Made by a program: the position numbers and the translations under genes. The notes beneath the pieces are model-generated. The model did not search any database. It was not told the origin of the DNA and saw nothing but the letters and a program-made list of their open reading frames with translations. From Oscillospiraceae bacterium (GTDB taxonomy: Bacteria; Bacillota; Clostridia; Oscillospirales; Oscillospiraceae): DNA of 7,169 nucleotides. This document shows positions 1 to 6,138 of this stretch, in pieces. Position 1 is the stretch's first letter; each line of letters opens with the position of its first letter. The stretch covers positions 1 to 7,169 of the forward strand of contig JAGBGB010000355.1 of assembly GCA_017936205.1 (NCBI GenBank), written 5' to 3'.

Positions 1-20
1 ATTCTTACGGGGTGGGGGGC

Positions 21-1772
21 TCATTCCAATTCCTCCTTTGACAGCTGAGAATAGGCGATCTGACGGTAGACCTCACAGCTTGCCATCAGCTCTGCGTGAG
101 TGCCCTTGCCTGCGATCTCGCCCTCTTCCAGAACGATGATCTGATCTGCATCCCGAATGGTGCCGATCCGCTGGGCAACGATGAGCTTGGTGGCATCCTT
201 ACACTCTGTTTCCAGACTCTTCCGAAGAATTCGGTCTGTGCGGTAGTCCAGAGCAGAGAAGGAATCGTCAAAAATAAAGATCTCCGGCTTTCTGGCAATG
301 GCACGGGCAATGGAGATCCGCTGCTTCTGACCGCCGGAATAGTTGGTGCCGCCCTGTGCTACGAAGCTGTCACAGCCATCTGCCTTCTCTGCTACGAAAT
401 CCCCTGCCTGAGCAGTGTTCACTGCATGGAGGATCTCCTCAGAGGAGGCAGGACTTCTGCCGTTATCTCCGTAAGCCACATTGGAGGCAATGGTTCCGCT
501 GAATAAAACTGCCTTCTGAGACACATAGCCGATCTTATTCCGCAGAGCCTCCTGCTTGTATTCCCGAACATCCACACCATCTACCAGAACCAGCCCCTGC
601 GTGGCATCATAGAAGCGAGGGATCAGGTTGATCACCGTGCTCTTACCGCTGCCGGTTGCTCCAATGAAGGCCACGGTCTGTCCCTTCTTGGCATGGAAGC
701 TAATGTTGCGGATCACAGGCTCCTCTGCATCGGGATAGGAGAAGCTCACATTACGGAACTCTACCTCTCCCACAGTCTGCCCCTCTGTGCGGCTGCCATC
801 GAGAACCTTGGGCTTGGTATCCAGAACCTCGTTGATTCTCTTTGCGGAAACCGAAGCTCTGGGCAGCATAATGAAGATGATCACCAGCATCATGAAGGAC
901 ATGACCACCTGCATAGCATAGGATAGGTATGTGACCATATTGGCAAAGAGCAGTCCCTTCTCCATCATGCCCGCAGCATTGATCAGATAGGCACCGATCC
1001 AGTAAATAGAGAGGCTCAGACCATTCATGATCAGCTGAATATTGGGCATCATGGTAGCCATGATCCGCTGGGTGTACAGATGATTCTCTGTTAGATTGCT
1101 GTTGGCTTCGGCAAATTTATTCTGCTGATAGCTCTCTGCGTTGTAGGCACGGACCACACGGATGCCATTGAGATTCTCTCTGGTGACACGGTTCAGATCG
1201 TCGGTGAGCTTCTGCATCTTCTTGAATCGCGGCAGAACGATGACCATAGCCGTACCGATGAGGAGCAGCAGCAGAACCACAGCCGTTCCTGTAGAAAGGG
1301 TCCATTGCCAATTCTTCGTAGAGATCTTCCCGATCGCCCAAATGGCAGTAATAGGAGCCTTGACCATGACCTGCAGTCCCATAACAATGACCATCTGCAC
1401 CTGCATAATATCGTTGGTAGAGCGAGTGATCAGGGAGGCAGTAGAGAATCTGCCGATCTCCTCCATAGAGAAGTCCTGCACCCGACTGAAGAGCCGCCAG
1501 CGGAGAATGGCACCAAAATTGGTAGCCACCCGTGCTACGATAATGGATACGATCACAGACGAGGCAAGGCTTCCCAACGCACACAGCAGCATCATGCCAC
1601 CTGCACGGAGGATCTGGGGCATTTCACTGCCGGGAGTCTGTACCAACATGGTGATCTCCTGCATGTAGTCCGGCATGGTCAGCTCCAGCCAAACCTGCAG
1701 CACAATGAAGATCGCACTAAAGCCTAACAGGCTCCATTCTCGTCTGCCTAAGTTCCGAAAGACTTTTCCCAT
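21..1772 (-). CDS. ABC exporter half-transporter (fused permease + ATPase), degenerate BmrC/TM287-like subunit
   Basis: The protein is 583 aa from the ATG at 1772. This start is preferred to the in-frame TTG at 1778 because AGAGG (plus positions 1780-1784) lies 7 nt before the ATG and only 1 nt before the TTG. Residues here are counted from the TTG (subtract 2 for the ATG). An N-terminal membrane domain has about six hydrophobic segments (near 15-35, 58-84, 125-148, 160-183, 245-267 and 275-305). The C-terminal ATPase shows Walker A GATGSGKST (373-381), Q-loop Q421, signature YSGGQKQR (480-487), Walker B IFIFDD (500-505) and D-loop SALD (508-511). The catalytic Glu after Walker B is Asp505 and the H-loop His is Gln535 (AQR), as in the degenerate subunit of heterodimeric exporters such as BmrCD, LmrCD and TM287/288. 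It should therefore work with a canonical partner, probably the next gene on this strand beyond the left edge. The substrate (drug, lipid or peptide) cannot be told from sequence. Confidence 0.93.
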   Translation of the reverse strand: MGKVFRNLGRREWSLLGFSAIFIVLQVWLELTMPDYMQEITMLVQTPGSEMPQILRAGGMMLLCALGSLASSVIVSIIVARVATNFGAILRWRLFSRVQDFSMEEIGRFSTASLITRSTNDIMQVQMVIVMGLQVMVKAPITAIWAIGKISTKNWQWTLSTGTAVVLLLLLIGTAMVIVLPRFKKMQKLTDDLNRVTRENLNGIRVVRAYNAESYQQNKFAEANSNLTENHLYTQRIMATMMPNIQLIMNGLSLSIYWIGAYLINAAGMMEKGLLFANMVTYLSYAMQVVMSFMMLVIIFIMLPRASVSAKRINEVLDTKPKVLDGSRTEGQTVGEVEFRNVSFSYPDAEEPVIRNISFHAKKGQTVAFIGATGSGKSTVINLIPRFYDATQGLVLVDGVDVREYKQEALRNKIGYVSQKAVLFSGTIASNVAYGDNGRSPASSEEILHAVNTAQAGDFVAEKADGCDSFVAQGGTNYSGGQKQRISIARAIARKPEIFIFDDSFSALDYRTDRILRKSLETECKDATKLIVAQRIGTIRDADQIIVLEEGEIAGKGTHAELMASCEVYRQIAYSQLSKEELE

Positions 1773-1779
1773 AGACAAA

Positions 1780-1784
1780 CCTCT
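1780..1784 (-). promoter_or_regulatory. Ribosome binding site of the ABC exporter gene
   Basis: The minus strand reads AGAGG, ending 7 nt before the ATG at 1772. This spacing decides the start against the TTG at 1778, which would be only 1 nt away. Confidence 0.7.
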
Positions 1785-1803
1785 TTTCCGGTATTTTCAA
1801 GTT

Positions 1804-1809
1804 AGTATA
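1804..1809 (-). promoter_or_regulatory. Possible -10 element for the ABC exporter gene
   Basis: The minus strand reads TATACT (5 of 6 to TATAAT) about 30 nt upstream of the ATG. A perfect TTGACA lies on the same strand at 1832-1837, but the gap is 22 nt, too long for a normal sigma-A promoter. The assignment is therefore tentative. No minus-strand gene lies upstream, so a promoter for this transcription unit is expected somewhere in this stretch. Confidence 0.35.
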
Positions 1810-1949
1810 TCCCAAAAATATGAAGATTGTGTGTCAAAATCCATCTAATTTCAAAAATATTTTTAAAAATCATACCCATTTCAATCAGCCAAAGTCGAGA
1901 AGCTAAGAGGCTCCGCAAGCATTCCGCCAAATTCCGACTTTCCGCACCA

Positions 1950-2102
1950 TTCGTAGGGGCGCGCATTGCGCGTCCGACAACCACCCAGAATTGGTGGTTG
2001 TGAAAAATGTTTCGTTTTTTGGAGAAATTACATCATTTTCGGTGGTTTTTGTGTTCATGGCGTTACGCCATGAACCGGACGCGCAATGCGCGCCCCTACG
2101 AA
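1950..2102. repeat. 153-bp palindromic element with 27-bp perfect inverted ends and nested hairpins (MITE-like or intergenic repeat)
   Basis: The left end 1950-1976 is the exact reverse complement of the right end 2076-2102 (27 bp, no mismatch). Each arm is itself a near-perfect hairpin: in the left arm 1957-1964 pairs with 1968-1975 around the loop ATT, with one G-T pair. Inside are two more perfect stems: 1977-1985 with 1993-2001 (9 bp, 7-nt loop) and 2053-2063 with 2065-2075 (11 bp, 1-nt loop). There is no open frame of note and no obvious target-site duplication. The end motif GTAGGGGCGCGC resembles dispersed palindromic repeats I recall from Oscillospiraceae-type genomes. A non-autonomous mobile element or REP-like repeat fits. 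A role as a transcription barrier between the divergent genes is possible but unproven. Confidence 0.8.
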
Positions 2103-2216
2103 GGGGTAAATCAAACTGTTCGACAAATCGGAATTTGACATACTTTTTGAGGTTTTGCCGGATCTACAGCACAGCTCTTTTCATGGATGTTTACTATAAA
2201 TGCTTCCATAATGAAA

Positions 2217-2247
2217 AATAGTGAAAAAATAGTGAAATAATAGTGGA
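2217..2247 (+). repeat. Three 11-bp-phased direct repeats (AATAGTGAA) upstream of the Fic gene
   Basis: AATAGTGAA occurs at 2217-2225 and 2228-2236, and AATAGTGGA at 2239-2247. The spacing is exactly 11 bp, close to one DNA turn. The third copy overlaps the expected -35 position for the TATAAT at 2267. The arrangement suits cooperative binding of a regulator on one face of the helix. Because the Fic protein ends in a winged helix, autoregulation is conceivable, but a simple AT-rich tandem repeat is the alternative. Confidence 0.55.
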
Positions 2248-2266
2248 ATTCCTTTCGTATTTCGGC

Positions 2267-2272
2267 TATAAT
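2267..2272 (+). promoter_or_regulatory. -10 box of the Fic gene promoter
   Basis: A perfect TATAAT lies 32 nt before the ATG at 2299. The -35 position (about 2244-2249, TGGAAT) is poor, so the promoter may be weak or need an activator. Transcription would start near 2279, giving a leader of only about 20 nt that begins just before the Shine-Dalgarno sequence. Confidence 0.6.
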
Positions 2273-2281
2273 ATATATTAT

Positions 2282-2290
2282 GGGAGGTGA
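2282..2290 (+). promoter_or_regulatory. Ribosome binding site of the Fic gene
   Basis: GGGAGGTGA is a near-perfect Shine-Dalgarno sequence, 8 nt before ATG 2299. It rules out the in-frame GTG at 2287, which lies inside it. Confidence 0.8.
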
Positions 2291-2298
2291 CTGCAACC

Positions 2299-3405
2299 AT
2301 GATCAAAGTTATTCTAACGAATGAGATCCTAAAGAGAATTACAGCTATTGACGAAAATCGCTTCTCTCTGAAAACCATTGAACTCCCTCAGCTCACAATG
2401 AATCGCCTGAGAAAAAACTCCAAGAAGAAAAGCTCCTATGCATCCAATAAGATCGAAGGCAATCCTCTAACCGAAGCACAGGCCAATGAGGCCATGGAAA
2501 GAGACGAGCATAAGCATTTTCTAAAGCCGGAGCAGGAAGTCAGAAATTACTATCTGGCACTGAATCTTTTAGAGGAGAAGCTGTGCAAGAAAGAACCATT
2601 TTCAAAAAAACTGATTTTAGAAGTTCAGGCATTGGTTGAAAAAGGAGCTTCTAAAGAAAAAATAGGTCTTAGAGGTCCTATGCCGCCCGGTATGCTGTTT
2701 GCGGTTTATGATTCCCAAACAGGATCCCCGGAGTATATCCCCCCGGAATATTCAGAGATCCCGTCTCTTTTAGATGAGTTAGTGGACTATGTGCGTTCCA
2801 CAGATGATCATCCACTCATGATTGCGGCTGTGGTGCATTATCAGATAGTGACAATCCACCCCTTCGAGGATGGAAATGGCCGTACAGCGAGACTGTTGTC
2901 GGGATATATTTTAGATTACTATGGATATGGTTTTAATGGTATTGGCTCCTTGGAGGAGTATTTTGCCTACAATCCTGAAGAGTATTACGCATCTCTGCAA
3001 ATGGGTCTGCCTGCTTTATACTATTCCGGCAGAGAGAATCCCCCACACCCGGAGATCTGGATCCTTTATTTTCTGCGGATGGTGGAGTTGTACTCCGGAA
3101 AGGTCTGCGAAATATCCCGCTCCTCGCAGCATAGCGAGTTAGCCGGAAGCCTATCCTACTTAAATGCCAAGGAAAAAGCGTTTTTGACATTTTTGCTACA
3201 GAACCATATCATGGAGTTTGCTCCCATAGAAGTAAGTCGTACTTTAGGTATTACAAATAAGACCGTTATCAACCGTTGCGTAAAGCTCACCGGTTCAGGC
3301 TTCTTGATCCCAAATATTGTCAAAGAACGCATCCGCACCTATAGCTTGAGTCCCTTTTCCAGACATCATGCGACTGAAATTCTTAAGACTATTTCGGAGA
3401 AATAA
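2299..3405 (+). CDS. Class II (self-inhibited) Fic family AMP-transferase with C-terminal winged helix
   Basis: The protein is 368 aa, starting at the ATG placed 8 nt after a strong ribosome binding site. Fic enzymes transfer AMP (rarely another phosphorylated group) from a nucleotide onto Ser, Thr or Tyr of target proteins. The complete catalytic motif HPFEDGNGRTAR is at residues 187-198, with His187 as the expected base and Asn193 and Arg195 as nucleotide contacts. The N-terminal sequence SNKIEG (49-54) matches the inhibitory motif [S/T]xxxE[G/N]. Its Glu53 would block ATP binding, as in class II Fic proteins such as Shewanella SoFic, which has a similar length. The flap lies near 131-150 (GMLFAVYDSQTG onward). 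Residues about 287-350 form a helix-turn-helix/winged-helix domain (APIEVSRTLGITNKTVINRC). No separate antitoxin gene adjoins it, as expected for intramolecular inhibition. It stands alone with its own promoter and terminator and is more AT-rich than its neighbours, suggesting transfer. The target is unknown. Confidence 0.92.
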   Translation: MIKVILTNEILKRITAIDENRFSLKTIELPQLTMNRLRKNSKKKSSYASNKIEGNPLTEAQANEAMERDEHKHFLKPEQEVRNYYLALNLLEEKLCKKEPFSKKLILEVQALVEKGASKEKIGLRGPMPPGMLFAVYDSQTGSPEYIPPEYSEIPSLLDELVDYVRSTDDHPLMIAAVVHYQIVTIHPFEDGNGRTARLLSGYILDYYGYGFNGIGSLEEYFAYNPEEYYASLQMGLPALYYSGRENPPHPEIWILYFLRMVELYSGKVCEISRSSQHSELAGSLSYLNAKEKAFLTFLLQNHIMEFAPIEVSRTLGITNKTVINRCVKLTGSGFLIPNIVKERIRTYSLSPFSRHHATEILKTISEK

Positions 3406-3470
3406 GGAATGCAGTGCCAGCGGCTTTGTCTCATATCACTGATACACGGTTTGAAATATCATGGTTTTTT

Positions 3471-3503
3471 CCTGCCTACCTCTAAGGGAGGCAGGATTTT
3501 TTT
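3471..3503 (+). terminator. Rho-independent terminator after the Fic gene
   Basis: CCTGCCT (3471-3477) pairs with AGGCAGG (3489-3495), with extra pairing inside (CCT with AGG after one mismatch) and a CTA loop. A run of seven T follows (3497-3503). It lies 65 nt after the Fic stop codon and separates that unit from the next operon. Confidence 0.88.
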
Positions 3504-3544
3504 GAAAAAAGTTTGAAGGAAGGATAGGAATTTTAACAATTTGA

Positions 3545-3553
3545 TGATATAAT
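3545..3553 (+). promoter_or_regulatory. Extended -10 promoter of the SPFH/zinc-ribbon/TPM operon
   Basis: TGATATAAT gives a perfect -10 (3548-3553) with the TG extension at 3545-3546. The -35 position (about 3525-3530, TAGGAA) is poor, which is common for extended -10 promoters. I see no sigma-W-like TGAAAC/CGTA pair here, unlike the stress promoter reported for the Bacillus ydjFGHI operon. The leader would be about 33 nt. Confidence 0.65.
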
Positions 3554-3576
3554 GTAATTAGACCTCTTAAAAAACG

Positions 3577-3583
3577 AAAGGAG
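3577..3583 (+). promoter_or_regulatory. Ribosome binding site of the SPFH gene
   Basis: AAAGGAG lies 8 nt before ATG 3592, an ideal spacing that fixes the start. Confidence 0.8.
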
Positions 3584-3591
3584 TTTTTATT

Positions 3592-4998
3592 ATGGGACTG
3601 ATTAAAGCTGCGCTGGGCGCATTAGGCGGAACACTGGCGGATCAGTGGAAGGAATTCTTCTATTGTGAGGCTCTGGACAAGGATGTGCTGATGACGAAGG
3701 CACAGAAGCGGATCGGAGGCCGTTCCTCCAACACCAAGGGTAGTGACAATGTGATCACCAACGGCTCCGGCATTGCCGTGGCAGACGGACAGTGCATGAT
3801 CATCGTAGAGCAGGGCAAGGTGGTAGATTTCTGTGCCGAGCCCGGCGAGTATACATACAAGACCGACCTGGAGCCCAGTCTGTTCTCCGGCTCCTTCGGT
3901 CAGAGCCTGAAGGATACCTTCAAGCAGATCGGCAAGCGTTTCACCTATGGTGGTGACACCGGCAAGGATCAGCGTGTGTATTACTTCAACACCAAGGAGA
4001 TCATGGACAACAAGTTCGGCACTGCGACTCCCATCCCCTTCCGTGTTCTGGATCAGAACATCGGTCTGGATATGGACACTGCCGTTCGCTGCAATGGTAT
4101 TTACTCCTACAAGATCGCAAACCCCCTGCTGTTCTACACCAATGTTTGCGGTAATGTCTCTGACCGCTACTGCCGTTCCGAGATCGACACCCAGCTGAAG
4201 ACAGAGTTCATCAGCGCTCTGCAGCCCTCTTTTGCCTCTATTTCTGCTATGGGCATTCGCCCCAGTGCACTGCCTGCACATGTAACCGAGCTGTGCGAAG
4301 CCATGAACAGCAACCTGTCCAAGAAGTGGTCAGATCTCCGTGGCTTGCAGATCGTATCCATTGCTATGAATCCCCCCACCATTCCCGAAGAGGATGCTAA
4401 GATCCTCCGTGATGCACAGCGTACCGCTATGATGCGGGATCCCACCATGGCTGCAGCCACTATGGTCGGAGCACAGGCGGATGCTATGAAGGCAGCTGCC
4501 TCCAACAGTGCAGGTGCTATGACCGGCTTTATGGGCTTCGGTATGGCACAGCAGGCAGGCGGTATGAATGCCAATGCTTTGTTCCAGATGGGACAGCAGC
4601 AACAGCAGCAGAGACAGCAGATGCAGCAGCCTCAGCAGCCTGCGGCACAGGGCTGGAAGTGCTCCTGCGGTGCCACCGCTACAGGCAAGTTCTGCCCCGA
4701 GTGTGGCAGCAAGAAGCCCGAACCCAAGCCTGTGGAAGGCTGGAGGTGCTCCTGCGGCGCCACCGCTACAGGGAAATTCTGCCCCGAGTGTGGTGCTAAG
4801 AAGCCGGAAGAGGGCTGGACCTGTGCCTGCGGTGCAGTGAACAAGGGCAGATTCTGCCCCGAATGCGGAGCCAAGAAGCCCGAAGCAGCACCTCTGTATA
4901 AGTGCGACAAGTGCGGCTGGGAGCCTGCAGACCCCAAGAATCCTCCCAAGTTCTGCCCGGAATGCGGCGACCTGTTTAACGAGAACGATGTAAAGTAA
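3592..4998 (+). CDS. YdjI-like SPFH (stomatin/prohibitin/flotillin) domain protein with four C-terminal zinc ribbons
   Basis: The protein is 468 aa and belongs to the family often named 'SPFH domain / virion core protein' (COG4260 type; B. subtilis YdjI). Residues about 1-25 form a likely amphipathic helix (MGLIKAALGALGG onward) instead of a clear membrane span, so it is probably cytosolic and peripheral to the membrane. The SPFH domain spans roughly 20-270, followed by an Ala/Met/Gly-rich helix (about 275-330) and a Gln-rich linker (335-350). Four zinc ribbons follow. Three use CxC...CPEC (Cys357/359/368/371, 386/388/397/400 and 411/413/422/425). The fourth uses CxxC...CPEC (Cys438/441/455/458). 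SPFH proteins build oligomeric membrane scaffolds. In B. subtilis this protein links PspA to the membrane together with YdjG and YdjH, whose counterparts follow here. Codon use is strongly biased (Leu mostly CTG), suggesting high expression. Confidence 0.9.
   Translation: MGLIKAALGALGGTLADQWKEFFYCEALDKDVLMTKAQKRIGGRSSNTKGSDNVITNGSGIAVADGQCMIIVEQGKVVDFCAEPGEYTYKTDLEPSLFSGSFGQSLKDTFKQIGKRFTYGGDTGKDQRVYYFNTKEIMDNKFGTATPIPFRVLDQNIGLDMDTAVRCNGIYSYKIANPLLFYTNVCGNVSDRYCRSEIDTQLKTEFISALQPSFASISAMGIRPSALPAHVTELCEAMNSNLSKKWSDLRGLQIVSIAMNPPTIPEEDAKILRDAQRTAMMRDPTMAAATMVGAQADAMKAAASNSAGAMTGFMGFGMAQQAGGMNANALFQMGQQQQQQRQQMQQPQQPAAQGWKCSCGATATGKFCPECGSKKPEPKPVEGWRCSCGATATGKFCPECGAKKPEEGWTCACGAVNKGRFCPECGAKKPEAAPLYKCDKCGWEPADPKNPPKFCPECGDLFNENDVK
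4594..4641 (+). repeat. CAG/CAA-rich tract coding the poly-Gln linker
   Basis: This run codes for six consecutive Gln and then mixed Gln, Met, Arg and Pro (residues 335-350 of the SPFH protein). It lies exactly between the scaffold domain and the zinc ribbons and is likely to be a flexible spacer whose length varies between strains. Confidence 0.7.
4651..4869 (+). repeat. Tandem zinc-ribbon coding repeats inside the SPFH gene
   Basis: Three in-frame units start at 4651, 4738 and 4813, each beginning GGCTGG. Units 1 and 2 differ at only 5 of 57 bases over 4651-4707 and 4738-4794, while unit 3 is more diverged. The first two encode the same ribbon (GW[KR]CSCGATATGKFCPECG). Recent duplication, or gene conversion between units, is likely. 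Confidence 0.8.
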
Positions 4999-5029
4999 GG
5001 AGCTCTGAGAGGAAAGGAGCGTACTGCTT

Positions 5030-6124
5030 ATGCAGACAGTTTTAGACTATAAGTGTCCTGCCTGTGGGGGCAAGGCAGAATTTGACAGCGGACTTCAGCT
5101 CATGAAGTGCCCCTTCTGTGATACCACCTTTAATGTAGAAGATCTGCAGCATCTGGATCAGGTGTTGGAGCAGGAGACGGAGCAGGAAGAGCTCCAATGG
5201 GATAGCAACGGTCAGGTCTGGGATGAGGCAGAAGCTGCCCAGATGCAGGTGTTCGTCTGTAACTCCTGCGGCGGCGAGCTGGTGACGGATTCCAACACGG
5301 CTGCCACCCACTGCCCCTATTGTGACAATCCTGTGGTGCTTGCCGGTCGGCTCTCCGGGGATCTGAAGCCGGATCTGGTGATCCCCTTCAAGTTAGACAA
5401 GGAGGCTGCCAAGGAAGCCCTGCGGAAGCACTGCAGCGGCAAGAAGCTGCTTCCGAAGCTCTTCCGCTCTGAGAACCGTCTGGAAGAGATCAAGGGCGTG
5501 TACGTGCCCTTCTGGCTCTTCGATGCAGATGTGGATGCCAGTATCCGCTATAAGGCGACCAAAGTTCGTACATGGAGCGACTCTAATTATATTTATACGG
5601 AAACCCGTCATTTCTCCGTCATTCGTGAGGGAAAAATAGGCTTTGACCGTGTTCCCGTAGACGGATCTACGCAGATGCCCGATGATATGATGGAATCCAT
5701 TGAGCCCTTTGATGCAAGTCAGGCTGTGGATTTCCAGACGGCATATTTGTCCGGCTATCTGGCTGACCGCTATGATGTAACTGCGGAGAAGAGCGTAGAA
5801 CGAGCAAACCAGCGGATCAAGCAGAGCACAGAAGACTGCTTCCGCAACACCGTAACTTCCTACAGCAGTGTTACTACAGAGCACAGCAACATCCAGACTG
5901 AGAACGGAAAGGCAAAATATGCCCTCTATCCCGTGTGGATGCTGACCACCAACTGGAATGGGAAGAAGTACACCTTCGCCATGAACGGTCAGACCGGTAA
6001 GTTCATCGGAGACCTACCCATGGACAAAGCAGCCTACTGGAAATGGTGGGGAATCTGGACAGCCATCCTGTCCGCAGGCTCCGCTCTGGTCATGCTTGTG
6101 CTGAAAAGCATGGGCATTATATAA
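5030..6124 (+). CDS. YdjG-like membrane-anchored double zinc-ribbon protein
   Basis: The protein is 364 aa. AAAGGAG (5013-5019) lies 10 nt before the ATG, and the gap to the previous gene is 31 nt, so the two are co-transcribed. The N-terminus carries two zinc ribbons: Cys9/Cys12 with Cys27/Cys30, and Cys77/Cys80 with Cys95/Cys98. An acidic, Gln/Glu-rich stretch (about 38-70) lies between them. Residues about 110-330 form a mixed alpha/beta region typical of this family (PFKLDKEAAKEAL, VPFWLFDADV, YPVWMLTTNWNGK). One transmembrane helix lies near 338-360 at the C-terminus, so the bulk should face the cytosol. Similar proteins are often labelled 'TFIIB-type zinc ribbon' or, wrongly, PriA-like helicase; no helicase motif is present. 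In B. subtilis YdjG works with YdjH and YdjI in holding PspA at the membrane. The same scaffold role is inferred here. No enzymatic motif was seen. Confidence 0.87.
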   Translation: MQTVLDYKCPACGGKAEFDSGLQLMKCPFCDTTFNVEDLQHLDQVLEQETEQEELQWDSNGQVWDEAEAAQMQVFVCNSCGGELVTDSNTAATHCPYCDNPVVLAGRLSGDLKPDLVIPFKLDKEAAKEALRKHCSGKKLLPKLFRSENRLEEIKGVYVPFWLFDADVDASIRYKATKVRTWSDSNYIYTETRHFSVIREGKIGFDRVPVDGSTQMPDDMMESIEPFDASQAVDFQTAYLSGYLADRYDVTAEKSVERANQRIKQSTEDCFRNTVTSYSSVTTEHSNIQTENGKAKYALYPVWMLTTNWNGKKYTFAMNGQTGKFIGDLPMDKAAYWKWWGIWTAILSAGSALVMLVLKSMGII

Positions 6125-6125
6125 G

Positions 6126-6130
6126 GGAGG
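6126..6130 (+). promoter_or_regulatory. Ribosome binding site deciding the TPM gene start
   Basis: GGAGG lies 8 nt before ATG 6139 and directly after the stop of the previous gene. It supports this ATG over the in-frame ATG at 6043, which would overlap the previous gene and place 32 residues before an evident signal peptide. Confidence 0.85.
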
Positions 6131-6138
6131 GACAGAAT

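Larger units (their letters stand above)
1779..2298. other. Divergent intergenic region without a supportable gene
   Basis: About 520 bases lie between the leftward ABC exporter gene and the rightward Fic gene. The short open frames here run through inverted repeats, lack convincing ribosome binding sites and resemble no protein I know. The region contains a probable exporter promoter (near 1804), an AT-rich stretch (1841-1870), a palindromic element (1950-2102), an unassigned AT-rich stretch (2103-2215), and the repeats and promoter of the Fic gene (2217-2272). Confidence 0.75.

Noticed and set aside
1117..1668. Long open frames on both strands within the ABC exporter gene (155 aa minus, 168 aa plus)
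   Set aside because: They overlap a clearly real gene in other frames and show low-complexity, non-family translations.
1950..2102. CRISPR array or attachment site
   Set aside because: The repeats are inverted and not regularly spaced direct repeats. No cas gene, integrase or spacer pattern is present.
2135..2140. Perfect TTGACA as a -35 box
   Set aside because: No acceptable -10 lies 16-18 bases downstream (2157-2164 is GC-rich) and no gene starts soon after it.
1802..2221. Small open frames (60 aa minus, 76 aa plus) in the intergenic region
   Set aside because: Both read through the palindromic repeat, have no convincing ribosome binding site and no recognisable protein features.
3622..4281. 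219-aa open frame on the minus strand
   Set aside because: It is antisense to the SPFH gene. Its length follows from the strong codon bias of that gene, there is no good ribosome binding site, and the product resembles no family I know.
5030..6124. PriA-like replication restart helicase, a common database label for such proteins
   Set aside because: There are no Walker or helicase motifs. Only zinc ribbons and a C-terminal membrane helix are seen.
6043..6138. Upstream in-frame start for the TPM protein (32 extra residues)
   Set aside because: It would overlap the previous gene and bury the signal peptide. The ATG at 6139 has a GGAGG at ideal spacing.
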